Shown: positions 44,600 through 55,425 of the stretch, piece after piece
Layout of the letters: every line of letters starts with the position of its first letter
Numbering within the stretch: position 1 is the stretch's first letter
Assembly: GCA_030407315.1 (NCBI GenBank)
Contig: JALQPE010002394.1
Coordinates: 1-64,000, forward strand
From: Asparagopsis taxiformis
Taxonomy: Eukaryota; Rhodophyta; Florideophyceae; Bonnemaisoniales; Bonnemaisoniaceae
Length of the DNA stretch: 64,000 nucleotides
Direction: 5' to 3'
Program-made: the position numbers and the translations under genes
The notes under the pieces: model-generated
The model's input: the letters and a program-made list of their open reading frames with translations, nothing else
Told to the model about the DNA's origin: nothing
Databases searched by the model: none

Positions 44600-47500
44600 T
44601 GTTGGGAGAAATGAAGAGAAAGGAGAGGGAAGTGTGAGTAACGTAGATGTATGTGCGGGTAGTGTGGTGACATTTTGGGAAAGGTGTAGCGAGAAGGTCG
44701 GTTGAAATGGGATGGTGGCGGTGGAGGGTATTGTGGAATCATGCACGTGCATGGGGATTTAGTCGCGTTCGTCCGTTGAATTTCCGCAAATGGTAAGGTC
44801 TGGAACGCAGATGCCACAAGCTGGCGCAAATTGCGACGGGCAAGCTAATTTCTCGATAAAGCAGAGTTTAGACAGGCGATCAGATCAAATATGAAGTGAA
44901 AACTAGGATGCAATAAAAATCCTCTGATGGATCAAAGCATTGGAATGCTCCGAATTTCGGCTGATCTGTTTCTGAACCAATTGGCACTCCATGACTTTGT
45001 TTGAATATTGTGACAGCATATCCACGGCTACCACGCTTGCACCAGGTCCCTCACCGGGTTTGTGGTTCATTTGGTTTTTTCAAACATCGTGCGATTGTGA
45101 TGAAGTCAGTGCGCCCATAGTGTAACCCTTTTTCTGAGTGCCACAAGTACACCGATTTGTTCAACCCAGGCGACTCTACACTTGTACGTTTCGCATTTGT
45201 ATTAGATGCGCATATCTTACAGCAGTGAAACCTAGTAGTCCACTATTGAATATAAGTGTTGGAACTGAACAAACTTTACAAGTACTGTCAAGATTTCATG
45301 TGAAAAAGTTGCCAGCTCATCGGGGAAAGCGCATATCTCGGCCGACAGCAGTGTACCAGTGATTGTTTACAATGGGAAGTAGTCTTCGTGTTTTCTTGAA
45401 ACATTCAAGTTGTGGAAAACAAATTCACCATTACATTCCTCGGGCTGAGCCCACCAGTTTTAGCAATAATACGAACGCGAGGCATGTACAAAACGTACTG
45501 CTTGTCGTAGTGAATATGCTCAAGTTACCGAAAGACCGTTCAGTTGGATTGCCTCGACAAACTTTTTCTCTGGCAGACGACTTCCGTCCACTGGAATAAG
45601 GAGCCGTGGTAACTCCTACTCTGCAATTGTACGCGTGTACAACGATATACACGTTGCCATCATCGACACGACGATTTCTAACGGCTAAAGATGTTTCAAA
45701 AACAACCAAACTTGGTCTTGATTTCTCAAATGTTTTTCAATCATCTTCCCGCGCATCAATACGAGCCTAATCTGGCGAACATCACTCTTTCCATTTACAC
45801 GCGAACGCACAGATCCTGCCCACCGCGCACTCAATAATCCATCAAACGCATTCATGCCGAGCTAGATTGCGCCCGTATTCGGGCCTCCTCCATCGGGATA
45901 ACATGCAATGGTGCGACTAACATAGCGCGAGAAACAAGTGTGTCAAACCGCACTTGAGAACCCCAATACATCTGGACTTTTCCAATCGCGGTCCTCACAA
46001 CGTATTGTGCACTACGTTGTAACAAGATGTTCCCCCGCCTGACTACGGAAAGATTCCACACGGAACCTAGTGGTGTGCACAAGTTTCGATTTTTATTTGT
46101 TCTCAACATGCACTGTCGTCCGATTGGCGTCTGTTGAGTTGGTGACACGAATGCTTCCTGCCTTGTATGTGTAATGTAAAAGTGAACACATGTTGTCAAT
46201 TTTCACAATTGAGTTGGCTGTATCCTCTTCCATAACTTTTCTCGTTACAGTAGCATGCAGTCGCTGCTCAACAAACATCTCGCGTATTTGAATATAATGT
46301 GCAAGCTTGACATACATTCATACGCCTGCTTAATCTTAGCTCGCGGAGCCGAGTTTCTATGACACGGATAATCCGGCTCCTATCTACGCGCGGAATTAGT
46401 GCAGCTGGTACGCTGCTGCGAGTACTGTTGGAAGGGTAAGGTGTGCCGGAGTAGATGTACAACCTCATGTCGACCGACGTCATGCGTATACATTGGCAGC
46501 CAAATGTTGTTTCATTGCTATTTATCATCGCCGACATCCCGATGAAAGCCGCCCAATTGGTTGATAATTACTCCTCGTTATACACTTCGGCCCGAAAAAA
46601 AACGGCGTGATATCACCCATCATACACCATCTTTTCCAAATAAATCTATGACATATCCCGTCACACGCAAAAAATTCGTCTAATTCCATTAAGCACGATA
46701 AGTGACAAGGGTTAGCCAGCCCTCTGAATGAATCGTCAAACGATTCATCTCTGGGGACGCCAAATGACGTCTTTCTCCGCGACATCTTGTCGGAGATTTT
46801 TTAACGTCCTTAAACCGCTCATATCGCCCGATCGTACGTAAGCAGGGCCACGTCGCAGTCACGCCGTGACCCCAATCCTTACACGTATGCTCCTCTGTAC
46901 CGTATATTGAGACCGTTTCTGAAAAATCAAATCGCTTACGGAACGCAACAAGGATAGTAGAGGCAGAGCCTTCGCGTTGGCGATGCGTATGATGCACAGC
47001 ACGGTGTGATGCTACCGAAGATTCTATCTCGAATTATCTCTTCGCTGAATGGTCCAAAATCATCCGCAGAAGCTGTCTATTGTGCTTGCTTGCTTCGCGT
47101 CCTTTTGACCCCGTTTGCAGACGACGCATTCAATTACATGCTTTTTCAATATGCCAAAAGAATCGTTTCATCCCTCCCCGACCAGTTGCAACGCTTCGTT
47201 TGCTTACCGTGCCGTACGCAATAAATTCGTAGATGCTACTTCTTGCCGAGCGTTGCCCCTTTCTCTCTAGCCTTGTAAAGATTTTGCAAGCCCTTATTAT
47301 CTACGCTATGGTGACCAATGCGTACAATGCAATGCAGTATATGACCGTGATGACGGCATGACCGAAAGGTGAAAATCAATGTGACACCCATCCTTCCCGT
47401 TCCCATGATTTCATTGGGAAAAGACTAACAATGGTGAGATGAGGTATATTCCATTCTGTACACACTTGTTGTACGATGTCAGCTATCACCACCAAGACAA

Positions 47501-47790
47501 TTCCTCCAACAAAGGGCATGTCAATCTCTTCTTTTCCATCCATCAGATCCGTTGCATCGTTGAATCCCCAATTTGCAAAGTACCTCTCTATAGCAACATC
47601 TTTCTTTCAGATACAGATTTCGCATCATTGCGTCCATCTCCTGAATACAGTGGAATTACGCCGCACGTTTTTCTCCTCCATCTCATTGTACCATGTTGGA
47701 ACCTTCACATCTAATCGAACGTGCTCCAGAATCGCTGGATCCCCATCCAAATCGGCAGCGACGGCTGAAAAAGCAGACATATCATCCACC
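44600..47790. other. 3.2 kb without recognised genes
   Basis: Short frames only, none with motif, signal peptide or repeat structure. The right edge is the promoter of the vWA gene at 47910. Confidence 0.45.
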
Positions 47791-47797
47791 CACAAAC

Positions 47798-47807
47798 AAT
47801 ATAAATA
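47798..47807 (+). promoter_or_regulatory. TATA box of the plus-strand vWA gene
   Basis: AATATAAATA about 103 nt upstream of the ATG at 47910, in a C-rich, A-rich leader without upstream ATG. Confidence 0.6.
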
Positions 47808-47909
47808 CCCCACCTACCTCATCGATCCCCATCTTCTCGGCATCATCCAAGCCTACAAGCCCAGCAACAATCGAAGCATCTCCACTTTCGACTTAAAAGA
47901 ACATCCAAA

Positions 47910-48614
47910 ATGTCCCGCCACACCATCGCCGCATCTGTCCTCCTCGCTCTAATTGCCGTCACGCATGCACAGACCAACTTTGTCAACTTGTTTCCCGATG
48001 GCTCTCTTTTCGCTTCTGAGGAAGCGCTTCTGATTGCACGTGGTCTCCGCCAGCGCGTCGCCAACCAGGGTGGCTGTAATGTCAACGTTTGCTTCGCTTT
48101 GGACGGTTCTGGTTCCATCTCACCAAGTGAATTCCGCACACAGCAGGATTTCGTGCTCTTCGTCTCCGCTATTTTGTCCGGTTCCGGTGACACCGGCTTA
48201 GCTGCCACACAATACGGTCTTCGTAACATCGATATCAGCAAGCTGACATCTGATGCTGATTCATTTCTTCTCAGCGTCGACGACGCCAAGCAGGCTTTCG
48301 CCCCGCGTACTTTCATTGCTGCCGGTCTCGGTTTCTGCATCCAACAACTTCGTCCCCGTCTCGAGGATGCCAACAAGGTTGTGTTGATCGGTGATGGTCG
48401 CTCCAACTTTGGTGGAAACCCCGTGCCAATTGCCAGGAGATTCCGCCGCAGATACGACGGTGACATCTGCGCAATCGGTATTGGATTCAGGGACAACAGG
48501 ACTCTTCGCCGCATTACTGGAAGCCGAACTCGTGTGCTCAGCATTAACAACTACTTCGAGCTTCTCGACATCGTCGATCAGATCGTTGTCGAGGTTTGCG
48601 GTCTTCACGACTAA
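47910..48614 (+). CDS. secreted von Willebrand factor A-domain protein
   Basis: A 234-residue intronless gene from ATG 47910 to TAA 48612-48614. Residues 1-20 form a signal peptide (MSRHTIAASVLLALIAVTHA), then FVNLFPDGSLFAS and one vWA domain with complete MIDAS: Asp65-x-Ser67-x-Ser69, Thr134 and Asp162 in GDGRSN. Cysteines at 56, 61, 143, 187 and 230 are shared with the 28724-29431 copy. The family's long identical blocks (YGLRNIDISKLTSDAD, RPRLEDANK, DNRTLRRITGSRTRVL) show recent common ancestry. Predicted to be extracellular and metal-dependent in ligand binding; the ligand is unknown. It lies in opposite orientation to the other three copies of the window. Confidence 0.92.
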   Translation: MSRHTIAASVLLALIAVTHAQTNFVNLFPDGSLFASEEALLIARGLRQRVANQGGCNVNVCFALDGSGSISPSEFRTQQDFVLFVSAILSGSGDTGLAATQYGLRNIDISKLTSDADSFLLSVDDAKQAFAPRTFIAAGLGFCIQQLRPRLEDANKVVLIGDGRSNFGGNPVPIARRFRRRYDGDICAIGIGFRDNRTLRRITGSRTRVLSINNYFELLDIVDQIVVEVCGLHD

Positions 48615-48913
48615 TTTGTACGTTCTAGTACCTTTTATTCGAATGTTTTGGTGCATAGATTGAATGGAAAGATTGTGAGTAGCTCTCACTGCTAGGAAGG
48701 AAAATAAACTTTGAATGGCTCCAGAGATACCAAACTTTGTTATATTATTGTTCTGTAACATTCTGAACTGAAGGCCCGCAAGGAATTGTATGTTTGAGAT
48801 TATATGCACAAAAAGATTTCATTAAACGTAACCAGAAACTTCGGATCCAAGGATTTATCGATTGCTTGCGACCGGTGGACATGAACGGGATGTGACTCAA
48901 AATAGAAAAGATC

Positions 48914-48986
48914 TGCCGACTCCCAGGATCGAACTGGGGACCTTAAGAACTTCAGTCTCACGCTCTCCCAACTGAGCTAAATCGGC
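48914..48986 (-). tRNA. tRNA-Phe (GAA)
   Basis: A 73-nt cloverleaf on the minus strand. The acceptor is GCCGATT paired with AGTCGGC, with discriminator A. The D arm contains the A box TAGCTCAGTTGG. The anticodon stem is TGAGA/TCTTA with loop CTGAAGT (anticodon GAA), and the T arm is CCCAG-TTCGATC-CTGGG including the B box GTTCGATCC. There is no intron and no encoded CCA, as in eukaryotic nuclear tRNAs. A TTTT run at 48906-48909, just past the 3' end, would serve as the Pol III terminator. Confidence 0.95.
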
Positions 48987-49262
48987 TCCTACCGTAATAC
49001 TTCGCCTTTCGTTATTTATTACTCCAAAATTAGGAATAAGAGAAAACATACAGTCCCTCTCCACGACGGCTCAATTCTGGACATTGAGGGGTGTCTGACA
49101 TCATCAATGACTAAATTAGTAAACTTTCTGATAAAATTTATTCGAAAATCAGGACTCTTGTAAAACCGACGTCTATCGGCAGAGTTGAGGCTTTTTAGTA
49201 AAAGTTTGGACAAACTTCCAGCGAAATATACACACAACGTGTCAGAACGCGAACTCATCGAA

Positions 49263-49340
49263 AGCTGTTGGGAAATCCATATCCTTCATCTCCTCCCTAG
49301 CCAATCAGCTCCGCTCTGTTGGGATATCCATATAACCAGG
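49263..49340 (+). repeat. short direct repeat CTGTTGGGAWATCCATAT next to the tRNA
   Basis: Two near-identical 18-bp words start at about 49265 and 49316, about 50 bp apart. The second, longer form (GTTGGGATATCCATATAA) also occurs at 4210-4227. Probably the edge of a small dispersed element; its full limits could not be set. Confidence 0.5.
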
Positions 49341-49879
49341 TGACCTTCCAACTCTAGTGTCTATCGGACAAGTGGCCTCATATGAGGCCACTTTTTACCA
49401 CAGTAGTTTAAATTGAAAAAATAGACTAGTTCCCATACTGCCACTAGAAGACTGGGAGCAACCGGAAATTTCCAGTCCGCCATTCCGACACTTTAGAGGG
49501 TTTTGGAATCCTACAAGCAGGAAGTTTGTAGGATTTTAGGGGGCGTTTTTCTATTAATAAGATCGCTGATCCTGTAAGTGTTTGAGGGGAGTAGTTGTGT
49601 ACGAAAGTTCTAGATGTAAAACCTTTCTAAAACAACTTCAAAAAGAAATCACTTTTCAACAAATCGAATTGTATTCAAAAACACGCTCATCCGTTACGTC
49701 ACGGAATTCCTCGAGAGCTTTACCTCGTCACTCAGACAGCTGTCCAGGATTCTGATCCGGTCTCACAATTCTCACTCGACGGATTCCTGTTCAAGTACAT
49801 AAACATAGACAGAAGTCAGTTGACAAGATTGATCAAGACGTCGTCAATAACTCTTAGATCCGCAACAATTTTCATCATT

Positions 49880-51040
49880 ATGTCATCCGGTGACAACACC
49901 TCCCGTATACCTATATCTTCCCTCGTTTCTCAGTCAGTTTGGGACGATAATTCTGATACAGGGAACATATCCATCGACCCTGGGAGTGTGGAGATATTTG
50001 GAAGACAGGAAATGTGTTATGGAGAAATGGAAAACATAGACGGGTGATAAGCACAGGCGAAAATCAACAAGGAACACAGAGTTCTGACGTAGAAGATTAT
50101 GATTCAAGTGAAGAGGAGGAGGGTCGCACAAGGGAAAACAAGAGAAATTTTAACACTGAACTGGACGTCATTCTTGTCAAAAATATTTTGGATAAAAACG
50201 TGAATTTAAGAAGAAGAGGGAACAGGAGACAAGGGTTTGAAAGAGTGGCGGGGTTACTGAACCAATCTGGCCGTCTTCCGTGGGGGACCGATAGCAAGCA
50301 CTGCATTGAGAGAGTGAAGGTCATAATTGACAAGCACAAGATCAGGAGGAGTTTGCAGGTTCGTCGGAGGGTATCTGCTCTGACACTTTTCAATTTGTGC
50401 TCTAGAATGATGGATGGAAGAAAAAAAGCGGGAAGATGAAAAAGTCGGTGAAGAAAGAAGGAAGAGAAGTGAAGGACAGGCTAGGAGGCAAGAATTTGCG
50501 TCGGATTTGCGGGATAGGGCGATGTCTAGGATTACAACTGTCACAAATACACTGCCTAGAGATGAAGAACTATCGCCAAGTACGCCAATGAAAAGCGCAA
50601 ATCGTGGGAGTGATAGATCTCTCCATGGAGGTGATCGGTACAGCCCACTGGAAGCAAATCAACAAGAAATCCATATGCTGCAAAACTGTGAAGCATATGC
50701 AAGAGCTTCTGCGGATCGAACTAAGATTCGTGAAAATAAACGATTGGAAATAGAAGCTACTCGTCATGGTATTGAAAAGGACGCGATTAGCCGGAGACTG
50801 GAGTTGGGCACGAGGAAGGTTAGGGTCGAAGAGGATATGGTTACTGTAAGGAAGATGAAAGAAGAGCGGGAGAAAAGAAGGGATGAGAGAGAAGAAAAAA
50901 GAGAGCAGCGAGAGGAGGAAAGGGAAAAGCGGGAGGCTCAGAAAGCAGAGAAAGAAGATGCTGTACGTGAAGCATTCTTCAAAAAACAGGAGTCCATGGT
51001 GAACCTCGTCAATACAATGATACAAAAGTTCCAGAACTAG
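49880..51040 (+). pseudogene. Harbinger A Myb/SANT-like DNA-binding partner
   Basis: Harbinger elements encode a second protein with a Myb-like trihelix that helps import and target the transposase. Here an acidic N-terminal part (49880-50047) is followed in the next frame by an acidic stretch and a trihelix-like region (NFNTELDVILVKNILDKN, about 50145-50200, then a GFERVAGLLNQSG helix). A C-terminal highly charged coiled coil runs at about 50830-50960 (KMKEEREKRRDEREEKREQREEE). Two or three frame changes (about 50030, 50355 and 50420) break it. A stop at 51040 ends the last frame. Confidence 0.7.
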
Positions 51041-51214
51041 ATGTAGAAATCTAAATTCATTTCATAGTCTCAGAATGAGACAAGCAGAGCAATAAAAAGT
51101 AGTCTTTGCATACCACTCAGCTCGAGTTACCGCACCTCTTTTTCATGAGTTGCAATTTCTCCAATAGCTCGAGTTAATTAGCTTTTAGTGTGGAACCACC
51201 AAACCGCGAAGTCG

Positions 51215-52626
51215 CCGACTTTCACAAAATTGGTGAACTTGCTTGTCTCTACTTCCCGTCCCATTCAACACAATGGCCAGCGCTAGTCGCACCAAACATA
51301 TTACAAAGTATCAGCGACTTTGATGGCAATGAAGATACTGGCAACCTGTACTGGGAACCTGTTCTCGCTATTGTTTGGTTTGTTGCCGATGCTCTCCCCT
51401 CGTGACAATTGCTGCATCACCAGTGCTCTCCGAGATTCATTCATCGCAAGCCTTCCACCACGTCCCTCATCCAATTCTCCCACGACGTCTGCGTTGTTGA
51501 CATGCGCAACACCAGAATGTCCAACAGGACCAGGAAGAGGCACTACGGAAGCGGAATTCATGTCCGACAATCGTCCTGCAACTGCGTTTGGATTCTGCTC
51601 CTGACTCGCAAGAGCTATCTTTAGAGTTCTGTCTGCAATTACATATCCATCTAATTTCAGCTCGTCTGCTCGGTGCGCAGCGTTAGATCGAATTGGATGT
51701 CTGGTTTCCATGGACCAACCAACAGATGTTTAAACAGCAGCATCTGCTATTCTAGCAGTCGGTGGAGTAGAATCGAGCGCATGAGCAGCATTACTCGACG
51801 GATTTTCCTGTAACGTTCGTTCATCGACAGTGGGTTTGACGGCAACTGGGTAACCGCAAAGGATTTTTTCGTTGAGTGCCACCGCAGCGGCTACGGCGTG
51901 TCTGTCAAAATACTCCTCATAGCAGGCGCTCTTGTGACGAGCTGTAACGCGATCCATGCCAAGTCTGACATCGCGGACTTTTCCAGCGGCGGAAAACAAC
52001 TGCAAGAGATCCTTTTCGCGTACACGCTGCGCAAGTAGCGAAACGAAAACGGTTCTGAGGTCTCTATGTTTAAATGCCTGGGCGGATTCGCCAGGGGGCG
52101 GATCCGACCTTCGCGTATCGCGTTGATACCTTCTACGCGTGTTTCTACGCCATACATGCGGAGGACTATAGCGACGACGGGGGCTGTACGGGCTACCTCG
52201 TGCTCGCTGTCGTCGACTATATTCGCGCGGCGACGGGATTCTTCTTGTCGTGTTGCGACTGCGAGTGAACAGATCGGAGCGGTAGCGCCGGCCCCTGTCG
52301 CGGTGGCGGTGGCGGGGCGGGCTGCGACTGCGCAGTTCGTACGAGCTGAAGCTTGGAGAAGGGGATCCCCTTCAACCCGCTCGAGCGGGTTCGAAGGCGG
52401 GGACGTCGGGGAGGACTGATGCTTCGACTGATACTGCGGGTGTAGCTGGGACTATAGCTGGTGAATTCGCTGGAAAAATCTGAGTAGCTATCCGGGGAGC
52501 TATCATAGCTGTCCGAATCGGAGTGTCTGCGGGAACGCTGACGTCGTCGCGGGTATGAACGATCCTTATGGTGATCTGGCTTTGTGCGCGGCTCGGAGCT
52601 GGGGAAAGCGAACGCCTTGGAGGCAT
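51215..52626 (-). pseudogene. RBM39/CAPER-like splicing factor fragment (RRM2 partly deleted)
   Basis: RBM39-type proteins couple splicing and transcription: an RS-rich N-terminus, RRM1, RRM2 and a C-terminal UHM domain. From ATG 52626 (MPPRRSLSP) an RS-like region follows. In one frame Arg/Ser/Tyr-rich sequence (RRYSPPHVWRRNTRRR) leads directly into RRM1: DLRTVFVSLLAQRVREKDLL, FSAAGKVRDVRLGMDR and ILCGYPVAVKPTVDE. The frame stops at about 51730. A second frame then picks up only the last third of RRM2 (LDGYVIADRTLKIALA) and the linker (DEGRGGRLAMNESRRALVMQQLSRGESI). About 45 residues of RRM2 are missing. The UHM domain is reduced to its first motif (NMFGATS, about 51290). It is head-to-head with the transporter fragment and lies inside Harbinger A. 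Confidence 0.65.
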
Positions 52627-52799
52627 AGTTGGTGGTGGGGAGAATGGATTGGTGGAGCAGTGCAGTGCTTGCGTGTTGTCAGGGTACTTATGTTACCAAA
52701 TTAACCTGCACTCATGTTCACTCGAAACTCACCCCTGCAAAACCTCTTCGCAACGCAACGCAAACAGCCAATCACAGCGTTCAATGCAAAATATTATTA

Positions 52800-53761
52800 T
52801 TAAGGACGACGGCCGTATCGTGCTCGGCGTCGGCGAGGGCGCCGCCATGCCGGCGATGAACGCCATTGTATCGGCGTATGTGCTTGCGGAGCAGCGCGCG
52901 CGTAGTCTTAGTTTTATATATTCGGGCATGTACGCCGGCTCGATTCTCGGTCTCTTACTGGCGCCTGTATTTATCGCTTATCTCGGCTGGCCGAGTGTGT
53001 TTTACTTTTTCGGTATCATCGGCCTCACCCGGGTGCTTGTGTTCCTACTGACGACGTATCCAACCGACAGTCGGTACGACGTGTTGCCGTTGCAAGACGC
53101 GCAGGGGGAGGCGACGACAGTCGCGGAGACTGAACCGCGTGATGACAAGCCGAGTTTGCGCGAGATATTTTCAAAACCTTGCATCTGGGCGATTATCGTC
53201 ACCCATTTCTGCTGCACATGGGGTTATTTCGTCTGTCTCACCTGGCTGCCGAACTACTTAAACTCGCGCTTCGTTCGCGACGTGACACAATCGGCGCCAC
53301 TGTCCATTGCGCCGTGGGTAAGCATGTTCGTCTGCGCGAATATCGGCGGGTCGATCGCAGATAATCTCATCGGATGTCGCGGACTGTCCGTGACGCACAC
53401 GTGCAAATTGATGCAATCGATCGGCTTTATTGGCCCGGCTGTCTTTCTGTCATTGACACCGAGCGCGGCAAACGCATACGTCGCTATGGCGTATATCAGC
53501 ACCGCGTTGGGGTTTGCAAGCTTCTCGCAAAGCGGTGTGTATGCAAACCATCAGGGCGTCGGGCCGCGCATCGCCGGAACGCTGCTGGGCATTTAGAATA
53601 CATTTGCGAGTCTGCCCGGCATTATCGGCGTGTATTCGACCGGTGTATTGTTGGAGGTGACGCACGGCAATTGGAACGCCGTGTTCGGTTTGGCCGTGCT
53701 GTTCTATCTGGTCGGACTCGTTGTCTACAATGTCTTTGCAACCATGGTTTCACTGCAGTGA
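52800..53761 (+). pseudogene. MFS anion/phosphate transporter (SLC17/ANTR-like) fragment with in-frame TAG
   Basis: SLC17/ANTR proteins carry phosphate or organic anions across membranes with 12 helices. The sequence enters at the central motif RIVLGVGEGAAMPAMNAIV and continues through SLSFIYSGMYAGSILGLLLAP, GWPSVFYFFGIIGL, a hydrophilic central loop, SKPCIWAIIVTHFCCTWGYF, LTWLPNYL and later helices. A TAG at 53594-53596 interrupts the frame after GTLLGI. The same frame then carries on with NTFASLPGIIGVYSTGVLLE to TGA at 53759-53761. The first three or so helices are missing, cut near 52800. So it is a 5'-truncated fragment with one nonsense codon. Apart from the TAG the frame is clean for 320 codons, suggesting recent loss. 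Confidence 0.75.
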
Positions 53762-54386
53762 GCAGCAATGGTGATTGATTGATTGATTCAGGTCGGCTGT
53801 TGTAGAAATGTGTGCCGTGCAGCCGCGGCTCTGCCGCATTTGCTGCGCCGTTATGGAAGTCTAGAAGGAAATAGTGCGGAATATACAAACGTTGGGCGGG
53901 AATTCTACAATGAGGGCGACAATGGTGGTGGCGTGAATGGGGTGCTGCCGTTATCTGCAAGCTGTTATTGTTCATTGAGTGGAGGCACAACACTGTTCTG
54001 TTGACAAGGCCTAAGCTGAACAAATGGCCGTTTCTCTAGATCTCCGAATGTCATCTTCCCTCTTCTCTGCCCTTGCTCGTCAGAAAAGCTCCAAACATCA
54101 GCATGCAATGCTTCCGGCATGATTGAGCTGTTGGTACCGTGCAACAATGTGTCGGACTTCAAAGAACATAGCTTCGCAAAGAGTTTATTTTTGTCTATCA
54201 GGACTGCTGGCACATCCTATGGGGTTATCTGGCGCTGCTGTTCCGAGCGCGCCACGCAACATCTCGGGAAGTAGCTCAGTGGCAAGTATCGACTGTCTAA
54301 ATAAACTCTACTAGTGCATTCATATTTCAGCTCTCCCCATCGGTTCCTAGTGCTGCACTTTCAGTTGCAGAAACTGGAAGATTCAT

Positions 54387-55425
54387 TTACGATTCCAACG
54401 AAGGTGGGTGGCAATGAAAATATCGGCTTGTCTGGGAGCCGTATAAACATGTTCTGAAATTTAGAAGTAGTGCAGCTGCGCAGTACCACAAACCGACTGG
54501 AGACTTACCCACAACCATCTTTCGCGTTACATCGACATGTGTGTAGTACTTCTTAATCTCCTTGAATGTCCACTCAACAGATATACGAGCCTTCGACATG
54601 CGTCTATTGAATGCTCTCCGTTGAGTGGACAAATTGCTGCCTCTATATCCCACCATCATGTACGGCTGCAACTGGTAGGCTGAGTCCGCATATACGTAGA
54701 ACTGCAGCCCAGAAATTTCCATATGCATGTTTAAATTATGATTGAGATTCGACTGTCTGAACATAGTCATGTCATGTCTACATCCTTCTACTGGACCACT
54801 CAGGTGTAATATCATTCCGTCCGGCGTAGTTAGAGCCTGAAATTTGATACAGTGGCGCTTTTATGACCGTTGTACGCTTCTCTCTGCATATCTCCACCCG
54901 GCTGTGCGATAAAACATTGGTTCCATCCACAAACCCAACACAACTGTCCAATGGAGCCCCTGATTCGAACACCTTCGTCACATACTCTTCACATCTTTCA
55001 ATTATGAGCCCTGCTTTGAATTCCTCCACCAAATGACCTTTTTCCTTGTATAATTGTTCAATTGTCTCGTAGAATATCTCACATAGTGCCGATACAGACC
55101 TCCCGAACTCTTTCTCTAGATCGCTCCATACACATGGAGTACTGAGTCTCCTTGCAATTATGCAGAACGCTTCAATACCGCTCGCACGATATCCCCTCCT
55201 TGCAGTTGAAAACAATTCTTCCCCCCACTCTAGAAGTGAAACCAATCGCGCGACGTCTTTTTTAAGGAATCGGAAGCGTCTGAGACATTCTTGATCGTCC
55301 AGCTTTTCAAGATCGAAACGATTCTCGAATATACTGTAACGACGCTCTTGTTTCAATTGCAAGTACATGTACTCTCTCTGGGCCTCATTGAGGAAGTACA
55401 TTCCCAACGGTCTCGACGCGTTCAT
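54387..55425 (-). pseudogene. Harbinger A transposase (DDE), frameshifted
   Basis: From ATG 55425, 215 codons include the N-terminal helical region and the first catalytic Asp at residue 167 (GFVDGTNVLSH). Two 1-bp deletions around 54870-54890 (AAGCG, AAAAGC) break the frame. After them another frame gives the family string KFQALTTPDGM, then ILHLSGPVEGCRHDM, the second Asp (YADSAYQL) and the Glu (ISVEWTFKE), ending at 54387. All three catalytic residues are therefore still encoded. It resembles HARB1-type enzymes rather than element B's transposase. Confidence 0.8.

Noticed and set aside
47843..48550. 235-codon minus-strand frame over the plus-strand vWA gene
   Set aside because: Antisense shadow of a clearly real gene with signal peptide and MIDAS.
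53771..53787. GATT microsatellite after the transporter fragment
   Set aside because: Only three to four units; ordinary simple repeat.
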